From positions 310,001-374,000 of the forward strand of contig JASVEC010000015.1 in the NCBI GenBank assembly GCA_030770535.1: DNA of 64,000 nt. Direction: 5' to 3'. Below, one piece after another: positions 21,780 through 34,050 of this stretch. The DNA is from Batkoa obscura. Taxonomy: Eukaryota; Entomophthoromycota; Entomophthoromycetes; Entomophthorales; Batkoaceae. Made by a program: the position numbers and the translations under genes. Position 1 is the stretch's first letter. Each line of letters starts with the position of its first letter. The notes under the pieces were generated by a model. The model did not search any database. It had not been told where the DNA came from and was given only the letters and a program-made list of their open reading frames with translations.

Positions 21780-22173
21780 TCTGTCATTTTTGATGAGCCC
21801 TATCCGTTACTATCTTTCGCTTTTCTAAAAATTGATAAAACTTCCTCAATTTTTCTATTTCTTTCATTTGTCTTCTTAATTTTATCGCTGTTATCCTCAT
21901 TAGTTGATTGTTTTTTCTTTTTGTTAAACTAAAGAATAAATAATTTTGCCTAAAGAAAATTTATCCTTACCCTTCAATGATTTTATCCCTTTCTTCACTA
22001 TTTTTTTCGTCTACATGCAAATAGCATCTCCGTCCTTCCAGTACATACGGGATTTTATCAATATTTATAGTTATCTAAAGCCCGCATTCTCTAATCCCAT
22101 AAAGGTTTACCAAGGTATCCCGATCATTTTTTACTTTTATCATGATATCTTTTTCTGTCCCGTCTTCCATCAT
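21780..22173 (-). pseudogene. Fragment of a decayed orphan gene family (copy C)
   Basis: Read on the minus strand from 22173 it gives MMEDGTEKDIMIKVKN, DRDTLVNLYGIRECGL, a TAG, then IDKIPYVLEGRRCYLHVDE. An intron with GTAAGG donor follows, then a Lys-rich second exon. It matches the 5' parts of the two decayed copies at 29.3 and 32.7 kb. The TAG stands where copy B has TGG (Trp). Only the 5' part is present. I recognise no known family. Confidence 0.6.
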
Positions 22174-23601
22174 GCTTAAGTTGATAATATTGCTATTTCA
22201 TTAAAGTAAGCGATAAAATCTTTTGGTTTTTTATAAAATTATGTAAATTATAATGTTTCTTAAAATGGCGCGTTTTATTGGTTAATTGAATATCGCAGAA
22301 TGTAAACTAGGAGTGTGTTTTATTATCATTGTTTAAACTATAATTTGTATTATTGTTATTAGTATAATGGCAGTTTTTTTGATATGAATTTTAAGTCAAT
22401 AGGTTTTTTTAAACAAGATTAATTTGTATTACTAAAGTTTGAATTTTTTTTGGAAATTTGTTACTCAAAAAATAAAATAAAAATAACTTAAACAATTATA
22501 TAATAATATAAATATTAAAATTTCTTTAAGTATCATAATACCTACAAAAGCAACAGTTCTATATAAAATGAAAATATAAGTAAAAGATAAAAATACTTTT
22601 TTTTAGCTATGTCATCAACAAACAGTTAGGAATAAACAATTTAATTATAATATTATAAAAAATACAAAACCATATTAATACGAAAAACTTAGCTATGCTC
22701 TTAAAACTGGTTTTAAAATAAAACAACGATTTTACATATTTATTATTTTAAATATTAGATTAAATTAAATACATATGGATCAACAATTTCAATTTAATTT
22801 TTGAACCTATTAAACTATAGCGGGTTTTAAGCAATTATATTTATTTTTTACAATTTCAACCTAAAAAGTAATCTTGTAATTTGTAATTAGATTTTAAAAT
22901 TTAGTGCTAGTTATAGTTATTTTATATAATCTCATCCGATTTGAATTTTTTTTTGAGCACTGAAATTAAGCAAGCTTAATTATTGTAAATTAAATTAAAT
23001 CAAATCAAATCTACTAGCAATGGATAGTAATAATAGCATTAAATAGATTATATTTGATAAAGTATGCAGTTTTATTATCATATCTGAATTAAAATGTAAT
23101 AAATACTTTTTAAGTGCTTTACAAAAATCATTGTAATAAGTTAGATATTTTTGTTCTAATATTTGTTTATGTTCAATCTCTTAAACCATAAGTACTAATA
23201 AAATAAAAAATGCTGCAGCTTATTTCCTATTAAAATTTACTGGCAAAGTTTGAATTAACCATAGTCCCTCAAAAAAAGTCAAATTTAGTAAAATCGGAAA
23301 TAATTGCCACCACCTTTAAACGAAAAATGGCTTAAAATTTTGTTTCAAATAAAGCTGGAATCATAGAAAATAGTTAACTTTAGCTCAAAGTTTTTAAACC
23401 GAAACCCAGATGTCATAGGCCTAAATAGGTGTCAAAAAATAATTCCAAGCCACAAGAAATAATATAATTTGCCTAGAATCTGTTATAATACAATGAACAA
23501 GATGGTGGCTTTATAAATGAATTTATAAAATAAAAATCAGATGAAAAATTCAATCAAATAAAAACAAGATATATCTATTAGTTATCTATTTATTTTATTG
23601 T

Positions 23602-24354
23602 TTATAAATTTAAATATTTTTTCACCATAAACCAAGTTTGGGTAGAAGGTAAATAAAACTTACCGTTCAATATATACTCCTCTAACTCTTCTAAAGTAAT
23701 GTTTTCAATAATTTTAATATATTCTTCATAATCTAATTCCCTTTCGTTTTCTTTTTTACTTAATATTGGATCTATCAACAAATAGGGATAGAATTTATTA
23801 GTACCCCATTTAATTTCTAAGATGCCTTCACTTTCCTTTCCTATATTTCTCTTCTCATTATTAAAACAATCCAATAAATTAACCAACTTCCCATCCGAAT
23901 ACCCTACTTCTTCTAATACCTCTGCTTTTACACATGCATCTATATCCAAATGTTTTTTATTGTCGAAACCACCGGATACAAAACCAAACAATAGATTATT
24001 ATTACCTTGAGAATATTCTTGAATTAAAGTAAAGGTCTTTGTAGCTGAATGATAAACACAACATACAATAAATTGATGCTTGAGATTATGACCTACAATA
24101 TCGTAATCTATAATTTTATTTTGTTTAGGGAAGTGAACGGTTTGAGAATAGAGCTTTAAATAACGGGAGTATTGAAGAGATTGTGAGACAATTTGAAAGT
24201 CTTCATCAAAGGAACTGATGTTGTTGGTTGCAGATTTATGCGTTGAAGGGCCCATACCTTTAGCAATAATTGAATGAGATAAAGTTGATAGTAAATCAAA
24301 GTAATTGAAGTTGAATTGTGACATTAAATTGATTTGCTTTGATGACATCATCAA
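23602..24354 (-). CDS. Nudix hydrolase, ADP-sugar pyrophosphatase-like
   Basis: A single-exon 250-residue protein. The Nudix box region is GFVSGGFDNKKHL followed by DACVKAEVLEEVGY (about 124-151). The metal-binding E145, E148 and E149 of the REUXEE core are present, but the conserved Arg is Ala (A144), and the first box Glu is missing. It has flanking beta strands (HQFIVCCVYHSATKTFTLIQEY) before the box, and a C-terminal helix LEELEEYILNGKF typical of ADP-ribose/ADP-sugar hydrolases. Substrate is not determinable. The gene is transcribed in the same direction as GPATCH11, 180 bp downstream of it. Two extra Met codons at the start (MMMSSKQINLM) leave the exact start open. Confidence 0.78.
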   Translation of the reverse strand: MMMSSKQINLMSQFNFNYFDLLSTLSHSIIAKGMGPSTHKSATNNISSFDEDFQIVSQSLQYSRYLKLYSQTVHFPKQNKIIDYDIVGHNLKHQFIVCCVYHSATKTFTLIQEYSQGNNNLLFGFVSGGFDNKKHLDIDACVKAEVLEEVGYSDGKLVNLLDCFNNEKRNIGKESEGILEIKWGTNKFYPYLLIDPILSKKENERELDYEEYIKIIENITLEELEEYILNGKFYLPSTQTWFMVKKYLNL

Positions 24355-24533
24355 TTCTCAATCCATATAATGTTAATATTTTCATTTGTTAATTGTTAGA
24401 TGAATATGATATTCTAGAAACATAAAGTAAACAGTAAACTGGTAAAATACAAATAATTCAAGAAGCTATTTATTTCTATTATTACTTTTATTTCAACTTT
24501 TACATTATTACATATATTTATTATTATTCATCA

Positions 24534-25499
24534 TGATCCGCCCTTAATTTACCATAGCAATTATCTATCATATCTTTTTCATCATTAAATTGTATACCGC
24601 AATAAATACAATAATAGTAAGTATCTCTTAAATAGTCTATTAGCTTTAATAACATTTCCTCTATCTATATAAATGCATTTATTGGATATTATTCATGTAA
24701 ATAAACATTAAATAATAAACTTACGCTATCGTCTTCCATTTCAATTTCCATTAATTCTCCCATTTCATTAAAAAAAGGTAACCATAGTGGGTTTGAACGA
24801 ATACTCTACATAAATTACGTTGAAATAATAAATAAGAACAAAATAAAATAAAATAAAAACTTACACTATCTTCATCCAATTGTCTAGTAGTATTTAAACA
24901 TTTGATCAAATCAATTAATAACGTCTTCTTTTCAAACCTTTTTTTTTGAATTTTCTTATAACTTTCATTTTGTTTCGTTTCCATTTTCATTATCGTATCT
25001 CTTTTTTCTTTTAATTTTTCTAACTCATGAGATACCAATCCTAGCCCCTTATTATCTACAGAAAGCATAATAATGTATTAATTATTTAGGATTATTGTTA
25101 GTAATCTATATTGAGATTTACCTCCTTTCAATTCAATTTTTACGGGGGCTGTTGTTTTTTCTGGACTAAAATAAAAAAAGATACATTAAAATCAATCCTT
25201 TCTTTACATGTATAAAAGAGAAAAACTTACTTAAACCCCATCTTTTGAAGTAACTTAAAACCAACATTATCTTTTTTAATCGGTTCATTTAGTTTTTCTA
25301 GTAACTGTTCTTTAGCTTCATTAGCGTTGACATGTTTTGTAACAACTGGTTTGCTTTTTTTGGTCATTTTTTTATTATATTTTTCTTTTTCTTTAACTAT
25401 TTTATTATGTTCTTCTTCTAATTTATATAAATCTAAACTCATATAGTCTTCTTCTTCGGAGGATTCCATTTCTTCTGTCTCTATTCTTCGTTTACTCAT
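24534..25499 (-). CDS. GPATCH11-like G-patch protein
   Basis: A multi-exon gene on the minus strand. The acidic N-terminus reads ESSEEEDYMSLDLYKLEEEH, the G-patch VGFKLLQKMGFK and GLGLVSHELEKLKEKRD. A coiled-coil Lys/Glu-rich middle follows, and the C-terminal motif is LKLIDYLRDTYYYCIYCG, then CYGKLRADHD. This order and the CxxC..ADHD ending match human GPATCH11 (CCDC75), including its LREEHLYCIWCG and SADHD. Human GPATCH11 is linked to kinetochores and RNA; the S. pombe relative is a splicing-linked helicase cofactor in some reports. An activator of a DEAH helicase is the reasonable role. The gene is divergent from the ZIP transporter gene. Confidence 0.85.
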
Positions 25500-25728
25500 T
25501 GAAAATTATTGAAATATTTTGATGATAAAATTAAACTTAGTAAATTTATCAATAAACTTGATTTATCAAAATTGAGTGATTAAATTGATTGGTTCAAACC
25601 TTAAAATCTCCCCATCTTTTTATGAATATTTAAATTAGTCAATATTTAAACCATCCATATTTATACTTGCTTATAAAATTTATTTTCTTTTTTAATTTAT
25701 TTCAATACAACACAACACCCTTTATAAA
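25500..25728. promoter_or_regulatory. Divergent promoter between GPATCH11-like and ZIP genes
   Basis: 229 bp. It has a CCAAT-type site (TGATTGGTTCAAACC near 25582) and an A/T-rich core. Confidence 0.4.
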
Positions 25729-26804
25729 ATGGAAATTTTGATATTATTAGGTTTATCTATAGGTAAATATTACTGCTCTTTCTCTCCATTTTCATGAAAT
25801 AATCATTAATCTTCCAAACAGGTATGTTTTTAGGAGCATTATTAGGTGGTTATATCCCCTTGATGTTTAATTTTAGCTCTAACAAATTGCGTTTAATAAC
25901 TTGTTTTGGTACTGGCTTACTAATCGGTTGTTCATTAATAATAATTTTACCTGAAGGCATAGAAACCATTAATAAAGCTCAATTAAATCTTAACAATAAA
26001 GATACAACAAAAATATTGTCTTTATTGGAGAACAATAACACTAACAATGATAATCCGATGGAAGATAATAATAAGAATGAGACCACTAGTATAAACAATA
26101 ACACAGTAAAAGATTTCAATATTATTAAAAGAAGCGAAGCAGAAGAAGATAACAATATAAAGATGGATCATAAGTTAATAGGTTTAGCATTAATCTCTGG
26201 GTTTAGTGTTATGTTCTTAATTGATAGTTACTTGGGCACACACTCTCATTCTATTTCCGATTCGCATATTGGAGTACCACAAGAATTGCGACCATCAATA
26301 GAAGAAAATCTCCGGCCACTTGAAGAAGATTTAGAATCAACACAAAACCCTCTAACAGCTTTATTTGGTTTGTTGATTCACTCAGCAGCAGACGGTATTG
26401 CACTTGGAGCAGCTAGTATAATTGAACAAAAAAGTTTAGAATTGATATTATTTATTGCTATTTTATTACACAAACTACCAGCTGCTTTTGGATTATCGAC
26501 AATTTTGTTACAAAAAAAAGTGAAAACAAAGAAGATTATTCCTTGTTTGTTATTGTTTGCCGCAGCCGCTCCGATAGCTTGTTTAATTACTTATGGATTA
26601 TTACATGTGTTCCAAGTACAAGATTTAAAGTTGTTGTTTCTTTTTACTGGCTTTTTGTTATTGTTTTCTGCAGGTACTTTTTTATATGTAGCTATTATTC
26701 ATTCTCTTAATGAAGTAACTCATGATACTCAATTATCTCATATGGAAATCTTTTGTATATTATTAGCCATGTTCTTTCCATTAGTATTACCTTTAGATGA
26801 TTAA
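25729..26804 (+). CDS. ZIP family zinc transporter, ZIP9-like
   Basis: Two exons, 25729-25762 and 25822-26804, give about 338 residues. The first exon codes only for MEILILLGLSI. The N-terminus continues GMFLGALLGGYIPLMFNFSS and ITCFGTGLLIGCSLIIILPEG, which matches human SLC39A9 (ZIP9). An Asn/Asp/Glu-rich loop follows TM2. The metal-site helices are LLIHSAADGIALGAAS (His198, Asp202) and LLHKLPAAFG (His228). The last helices are GFLLLFSAGTFLYVAIIHSLNEV and MFFPLVLPL. ZIP9 relatives move zinc out of the Golgi/trans-Golgi network toward the cytosol. Histidine-rich loop HSHSISDSH is present near residue 152. Confidence 0.92.
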
Positions 26805-26940
26805 TTTGGAATTAAGTTGGTGTATTAATAGAATAAGTAATAATAATAAAAGTAAAAAAAGTAAAAATAGTTTAATTTTTTTATTTTTAGTAATAAAAAT
26901 TCTATAACCTTATAATACTACTAACGACTATTCTTCTTAT

Positions 26941-28261
26941 TCACATCTCTTTAAATACATTTTTAGCTAATTTAAGTTGAATACTATCATGCTCAAAATC
27001 AAAATCTTTATTCAAAAAATTATCCATATCACTAAATGTATTTGATTGATTTAATCCTTCAATATGTTTCCAATGCTCTTGATGATTTTGATTATGATTT
27101 TGATTATTTTCCAAAATATCTGTATTATTTTCACTAGCATTTAAACCGTAAGCTTGACCAAGGTTGGCCAATTCATTAAAAGATTGATTCAATGCTAAAT
27201 TGTTACTATCTTGTAAATTAAATTCGTCATAATTCATTTCCATGTCTTCTTCTTTAAATGTAAATAGATTGCGGAAACTATTATCCATCACTGATGTATT
27301 ATTATGTTGATTATTCCCAACATGTTCATCTTCAGGTATTGTATCATAAAGATTTTGATTCATATTATTAGGGAAAGCATCAAACATATCTTGGCTTATA
27401 ACATCATTAAGTACACTATTAAATATATTTTGATTTAAATCGTGATTAGGAATAGCACCAAAAATATCTTCATTTAAATGGAGATTAGGAACTATATCAA
27501 ACGTACCCTCAGTTAGATTATCATTAGGAACCGTATCAACTAAATTCTCATTTACATTGTCATTAGGAACTGTAAATTGATTTTGAGCCTTTTTAGGAAT
27601 TTCATTTGATTGTAAAGGTTCTGGAGAAGGTATAATTTCAAAATTACCCTTTGATAAATTATCATATCTACTTTTAAATGGATTTGGGCTACTTTGTTGA
27701 CATTCCATATCATGCTCATTATGAAATTGTTCAAATTCTTTTTCTTCATCAATAGCAAAATTATCCAATTGTTTCTTTTGTACTTCTTCTTGGACATCGA
27801 ACTCTTTTTCTTTAATTCTAGCTTGTTTTTCTTTCCATAACTTATCAATATCTGGAATCTCACGTAATTGATACTGTTTTAAATCGATATCTAATTTGGG
27901 CAACTCCACCATTTGATATCGCTTGAATTTTTTTAATATTTTTTCTTTGTCTTTTTGATCAATCTTGGGCTCTTTTTTAATACTACCTTTTTTACTCTTT
28001 TTATATAATTCAGGATGCTTTAATACTTTCACTTTTTTAGGTAATCGAATAACGTGAGTCGCTACATTTTTTTGATCTAAGGGGTAGATACACTAAAAAG
28101 AAATAAAAATTTAAAGGTTAGATATCAGTTTATATTGAAAAAAATAGAGTTACCTTTTCGTCGGGGCATAGTAATATCATCTTATCTAGATTGATCCATT
28201 CCAATTTCAACTTCGATTGACATTTAGGACAACATTTTTCACTAGGCTTTGTAGAAGACAT
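26941..28261 (-). CDS. N-terminal zinc-ribbon protein with Asn-rich repeats
   Basis: Exons are 28261-28154 and 28092-26941; the intron (28153-28093) lies between CPDEK and CIYPL. The N-terminus MSSTKPSEKCCPKCQSKL has CxxC, and LLCPDEKCIYPL adds two more Cys, forming a four-Cys zinc ribbon. The next 90 residues are Lys/Glu-rich with coiled-coil potential. Residues about 175-260 hold five or six ~14-residue imperfect repeats of the type PNDNLNExxFDxV. The C-terminus is Asn/Gln-rich with a final helix LKLAKNVFKEM. It looks like a nuclear protein with a disordered repeat arm; I do not recognise the family. A conserved ribbon with CxxC..CPxxxCIYP suggests a real family worth a search. Confidence 0.8.
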
Positions 28262-29317
28262 GGCTTAATTAATTTTATTTTTTTAAATTAATAAATAATA
28301 TGAATTACTATTATTAGAATTTAAAAAAAAGTATTCAATAAACTTGTTAAGAAAAAATCAGCAGTAAATACATTTTAATTGCCCAATGAAAGAACAACTA
28401 TTCTATCTGTAGATAGCGATAGCCAATAAAATTGGAAAGATTTCATGGATTAAAATCGATTCAATCCTTAACTTGAAAGCTTTCCTTAGAATTTTTAAAA
28501 TTTGAAGCCTATTTTATCACATCGGTATGCCACAAGTACCCCCTTCTTCCGAATCTCTAGCTTTCGCTTACCTAATACAGCTTTTGTTCTCTTACTGCCA
28601 ACATTGCTCAAGTCCATGCATTAAACCATCATCAACCAATCAATCATTAGCTTTCACAACCAGCTGAATTTTTTGATATTATTTTATTGTGGGATGAAAA
28701 TGCAAATTAACTATCAAACTAGGCATTTATTCAATTGAAAAAAGTCAAAATTGTAGCGCTTACTGGATTTGCAATCCTAGATAGATTATTCAAAAAAAGC
28801 GAACAATCTGAGTTAAATTTTCTTGATAATTAAATCTAGTGAAAAAAAACTGCAATGTAAATTAATTTAATCATGGTGAAGATCCTTTTGATTTAGTTAG
28901 GATATTTAATTTTTGTTCGCATTTTGATTTAATCATTATTAAGAAAATTTAGTCCAACCTATTGACTTTTCCGAGACAACAGATAGGGTTGGAAACCCTG
29001 TAGATAAATCCAAGTTTTATATAAAATATAACAAGATTAATTTAAAAAAAGCATGTATTAGCTTGCAGGGCGAGCCAAACATGATACTGATATATTAATA
29101 GTAATAAAAGCAGTAAACATTGTATTCTAAAGTTCAACTTTTTTTGTACCATCTTTCAAACAATAGGAACATCAGGAATGTACTTCCATCTCACACCCTT
29201 TTTTGCCCAAAAAATAGCCCAATAAAATGCGCTTACTTATAACCATATTAAAATCTTACTATTAAAAAAAATCATTTTATGACTTGATCTTATAGAAATC
29301 AATTCATCAGTTTAAAA
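28262..29317. other. Intergenic region with no recognised feature
   Basis: About 1.05 kb of AT-rich DNA between the zinc-ribbon gene and the decayed orphan copy A. I see no MITE, RNA gene or supported ORF. Confidence 0.4.
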
Positions 29318-30690
29318 ATGTTAGGTGATGAGGCAGAAAAGAGTGTTATAGTAGTAGTAAAGAATAAACAAGATACCTTGATAAAATTTTGTGATCCTAA
29401 AGATTGTGAGCTTTGAAAAGCTATTCAAATAAGTAAAGTACCTTATTAGTCGGAGAGATGGAGATGTTATTTACATGTGAATGAAAATGACAACAAAATG
29501 ATTGGGGGGTAAAGATGATTTTTCGACTTTAGGATTTTTATTTATACTCTGATTTAACAGGGAGAAAAGACAATCAGTAGATGAAAATAAAGGGTTGAAG
29601 CTGAGAGAAAGTATCATAAAGGATAGTCTTTTAAAACAATTAAGGTAAGTACAATTGTATAATTTGAATAACGTTTTATCTGATTGCTTAGGAAGGGGAT
29701 AGAAGCTAATCGACATTTCACATCAAAAAAAAGCTAAGAACTCTAATTCTAACAAAGACGAGATTAAAGTGAAAGAAGAAGAAGGGTATGAATAATTTGA
29801 TTAAAATTTCAAAAATAATTAGCAATCAATAGTAATGATGGTACAAAAAGAAATGACGCAACTTCAGAAAAGACACAAGGTAATTAACGTATTTAGTTTG
29901 TTTATTATAATACTAATATAGGATTAGAACTATGTGCTACTTCTAATGATTTTAATTTATGTGACAATCATCCTAGTCTCAAAAAGAGCATGGGTAAGGA
30001 TAGTAAAGTTGAAGTTTTAATTGAAGAAGAATTATCAGCTCAAATCATGTTTTATCTAAAAAACGGCAAAAAAGATACGACATTTCATTAGGTCGTTTGA
30101 TTATTCACAAAAGGACACAGGCAATTTATACATTTATGCTTCAGAATATCATAGGTAATAGACACAATATTATAACAATATGTCGAATGGATTGTTTTAG
30201 CTATTTTTAATAGTAAACATGGACAATATTTTAGAGTAGGAAACAAATTGGATACAAGTCTTACAAACGCAATGAATTTAATCCATTGTCCAATAATAAA
30301 GAAACTGAATACAACTAAGGGTCTATATAAGCAATCACAATTGAGTAATGTCATTAAAATCATATGCGAAAGAAAAGATTTATTATCAAATTTACTACAG
30401 ATGGAATTAGCCGCATATTTTCATAACATTGTACAACAAACAGTAAATATTATATTAGAGTCTTACTAGAATGATATTAATGGTTTATATAAAAGGATGT
30501 GTGTAAAGGTAGTGGTTCAGCTCATCTATATTGGTTCCATTGTAGTAAAGAAGATTTAGCTTATAATTACAAATTTTATTAATTAGAAAAGGATGTGGAT
30601 ATATCCAGGATTAAATTTGGCACTTAATGTGGCTAAAAAATGGGTAAATTTTATTGGTGAAATGAATAAATCAATTTAAATACTTTTCAT
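29318..30690 (+). pseudogene. Decayed orphan gene, copy A
   Basis: The 5' part reads MLGDEAEKSVIVVVKNKQDT, IKFCDPKDCEL, a TGA, then AIQISKVPY and RCYLHVNENDN, parallel to copies B and C. Later coding-like blocks are TSLTNAMNLIHCPIIKKLN, LSNVIKIICERKDLLSNLLQ and SAHLYWFHCSKEDLAYNYKF. Several stops and frame changes separate the blocks, and putative intron borders are partly preserved. Copy B at 32678 has the same blocks in the same order. No family is recognised. Confidence 0.65.
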
Positions 30691-32677
30691 AAGTTTTAAA
30701 TTTGTTATATGGAATATATTTTTGTGTTTAAGAATTTTACTAACAAATTTTCCGCTCAAATAGTGCTTAAAAAAATGGAAAAAGTAATGAAGTCAAAAAA
30801 CACCCCTATATCCCATTTTATTATGTATTACAATAAGTCAGATTTAAACCTTACACTCTTGATTCCTAAACTTCTAAAGTATAATAAAGCATTAATCCTG
30901 TCAAATTCAAAGGGATCTTTAGTGTTTTCTAAAACTTTTTTTCTGGAAATTTTAAAGTAAATAATCCAAAATAAAAAATTTGTTTAGCTCCACAAGATTA
31001 TACAAATTTAAAGTAGTGGGATAACGATGACACATTGACAAAATAAATAGCAGTATAAAAGACAAAAAACTTTATTTTGCAAATTAACAATATAGTAGAT
31101 ACATCTTCGATCACAGTAATGGCAGACTGCTCTTTTATATCCTTCAATAGCTTATAATCATTATATCAGCGTAGATGTTAGTGTCTTTAACTCTAGTTTA
31201 GCCTAATTCATTTAATATAGTAGGCATACACTTTCTCTAATAATAAAACCCTCCTTGTTGTTATTAAAAGGTCATCTTGACTTTTTTGGTAAACCATTAC
31301 GTTTTACAGACAACAACTTGCTCTTAAACCAAAGATTTGATAATTTAGAGTCGATTTATCCTTTAATTCCTTTAGAAGGTGGCGAGTGAGATATCATGAG
31401 TGCTTTCTTAGCTGGTGCTATTTACTATCATGTTGGATTTCGATGTTGTTTGACTTATAAATATTGCTTAAAAAGTGGATGTCTATACTGTTTTTAATAG
31501 ATATATCATGATATAAGCTCTTTAAATTATTAGCGGATAATAGGTTTAAGTCATTTTTATATCTACTTTCAGTCTAAATCTGATTGAAATATGACCACCG
31601 GTCATATTGGCTAAGGATTTGGATAGACAAAATAGTAAAACTTTAATTCGTTTACAGAGAGTGCTTAATACAATATAAATTATAGTTAATCTTATAAGTA
31701 TTACACTATTCTTTGAGCTAACTAATAGCTTGTCTTATTTAACAGGCTAGCTATTCCAGAACCAGAGGAAGTATATTTTTCGAAAATTATTACTTTTTTA
31801 AAAGTATTTCATTCAGCTAAAACCCTTCCCCTTTAACTCAGATGTAAACTGCCTAAAATAGCATTCTTTGACACCATTGTAGCTGAGTAATCAAATGTTG
31901 AATAAAATTCTCATTTTTTTCGAGCTCTTCAACTACTTGCATACAAGTGATGATTTGAATCGTCAATTTTTTGCCAAAGTCTAGGCTTGCGAGTTAGTTC
32001 GTCAGATTTGCCTTAGTTAACCGTTTCGGTTGTATGTATAATATAAATTGATAATGAACTTTGATCAAAGTGGACTTATTTTTTAAAATCTATTTTAATC
32101 CAACAAGCATTAAAATTTGCTTGGTATAAAAAGGATTGAATTAAAGCAACGTACTTTCTATATGGCAAACAGTAACTTAAATAGCTGAGTGTTTTTGATA
32201 TCGTTATTTACCTATTATTTTATATATAGCAGCGCTTTCAATAAATTCTATAGAGATAGTTAGCTTCTAGTATAACTTATTTTATCACTAGTTAATTAAT
32301 CTATATTTGTATCTAAATAACGTTTAAAATATTAAAAAATAATATAAAAATAAAAAACAACAAATTTAAGCTTCATTAATAAAAAATAACGACAATTTTT
32401 AAAAAATGTTCCTTAAATAAAAACAAAAATTAAAAAACAGAATTAAGGTATTGATAACATCAATATAAAATATAATGATATGAGATATATTTAACTAAAT
32501 ATAGTAGAAAATAATAATAAGATCACTCTCCTTTGATCCCTTTCTGCGCTATTCGAAAATGCACCAATAAAACGCGCTCATTTTAATCAATTAATTCTTG
32601 CATAGTATTTATTACAAAAAATCAACTGATTTCATCTCTAAACTTTTTTCATAAAATATCAGCTCATCAACTTAAAG
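30691..32677. other. Gene-poor interval between decayed orphan copies
   Basis: It contains a MITE (30706-30810). A coding-like but broken stretch near 31255-31470 reads LLLKGHLDFFGKPLRF and ESIYPLIPLEGGE. I could not assign it. The rest shows nothing. Confidence 0.4.
30706..30810 (+). repeat. TGGGG-end MITE, copy 8
   Basis: Starts TATATGGAATATATTTTTG, with central CGCTCAAATAGTGCTT, and ends ACACCCCTATA. It lies just past decayed orphan copy A. Confidence 0.8.
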
Positions 32678-34050
32678 ATATTAGGAGATCGGGTAGAAGA
32701 GAGTGTCATAATAACAATAAAAACAAACAAGCTGATTTTTTAAATTCCTGTGTCAATAAAGAGTGCGAGCTTTGGACAGCTTTTCAGATTGATAGAGTCA
32801 TGTATGTACATAAGAAACCGATATACTATTTACATGCGAATGAAAAGGATTATAGCGAGATGCAAGATAAATTGGTTAAAAGTTAAAATTTGATCCTTTT
32901 TAGTTCAAATTTAATGTTTATGCTTTGATTCAACAGCCAGAAAAGACAAGCGATAAATGAAGATAGTAGTAATAAAACTAATAAGATAGATAAGAAACAT
33001 TCAAGAGAAGTGAAGTAAGGAGACTGATGCGAATTGAATAAACCATTAGTTAACTTTATTGGAGATCAAAAAAGGATAGTGGACAACACAAAATGAGCAT
33101 GAGAGAGAATTTAAACTATAATGAAGTAATAATTAAAGTGAAAAAGAAAGAGGAATTTAGATTAACTAAAATTAAATAACAAATGATAATCAATAATAGT
33201 AGTGATTCAAGCTTTGTTAACGTGGCTTCAAAAAACATAGCAGTTAAATATTAGATTTATATTATTTATTATAACATTAATATAAAATTAGATTTATACA
33301 CTGCTTCTAAGGATGACAATTTAAATGCTAATAATATGATTTTTAGAAATAATACAGTAATGGATTTTAGGTTTGAAATTTTAATCGAAGGAAATTTAGA
33401 AGGTCAGCTTATATATTCAACTAAAATTATGCCAAAAAGATACATAATTTTATCAAAACAGTTAATTTTTCATAAGAGGATAGCAGCGAACTCTTTATTT
33501 GTACTACAAAACATCATAAGTATAAACTATTGATTTAATAAACTATGTTAAATAGCTATAGTAACTGCCTTAAATAGTAACCATGGACAATATTTTCAAA
33601 TAAAGGACAAATTGTATATGACTTCTGAAAATTCAAGTAATTTAATTTTCTACCCAATCGTAAGCAAATTAAGTATATATGATGGTACATATAACTTATC
33701 GGAGTTGTATAAAGAGTTTAAAATCATTTTCAGAAGAAAGTTTTACTGTCAAACCTACCACAGATTAAGATAGCTTCATACTTAAGCAGCTTCACTTACC
33801 TAACACTAAGAGTCTTATGAATTAAAACTATGATTATAAGTTATATTAATTTTATAGGAAGTATGTATAGGTTATGGCTTAAGTTATTTATATTGACTCT
33901 GTTGTAGTAAAGAAGATTTGGCATTTATTTATAGTTTTATCAATTGGAAAATGATTTAAGATATCCAGAGTTAAGCTTCATACTTAGTATACTTGAAAAA
34001 TGGTCAAATTCTATTGATAAGATCAACGACTTAATTCAAAATACTTTGCA
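32678..34050 (+). pseudogene. Decayed orphan gene, copy B
   Basis: Matches copy A from the start region (ILGDRVEESVIITIK, then ECELWTAFQID, YLHANEKD) to the end (CSKEDLAFIYSF-like block). Here the codon after ECEL is TGG, against TGA in copy A and TAG in copy C, so Trp is the likely ancestor. The start codon is replaced by ATA. Several other breaks are present. Copies A and B are in direct orientation, about 3.4 kb apart, which suggests a tandem duplication of an already intron-containing gene. Confidence 0.6.

Larger units (their letters stand above)
21502..23601. other. Gene-poor region with a MITE and an orphan pseudogene fragment
   Basis: It contains MITE copy 7 (21657-21758) and a minus-strand fragment of the decayed orphan family (21780-22173). 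The remainder, 22200-23600, is AT-rich with no supported feature. Confidence 0.45.

Noticed and set aside
21946-22179. 77-codon open frame on the plus strand
   Set aside because: It is antisense to the decayed orphan copy C, whose minus-strand reading matches two other copies.
28980-29010. Possible RNA hairpin around AGGGTTGGAAACCCT
   Set aside because: A short stem only, with no tRNA or snRNA architecture around it.
30088-30363. 91-codon open frame on the minus strand
   Set aside because: Antisense to decayed orphan copy A, whose plus-strand blocks recur in copy B; the same applies to the minus-strand frame at 29471-29716.
30709-30960. 83-codon open frame
   Set aside because: Its first half is MITE sequence; the rest has no recognisable feature. 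The same holds for open frames at 18142-18357, 11800-11994 and 51571-51756.
31255-31470. Coding-like stretch resembling part of a fungal transcription-factor or enzyme domain
   Set aside because: Stops interrupt it and no motif could be matched with confidence; left as unassigned.
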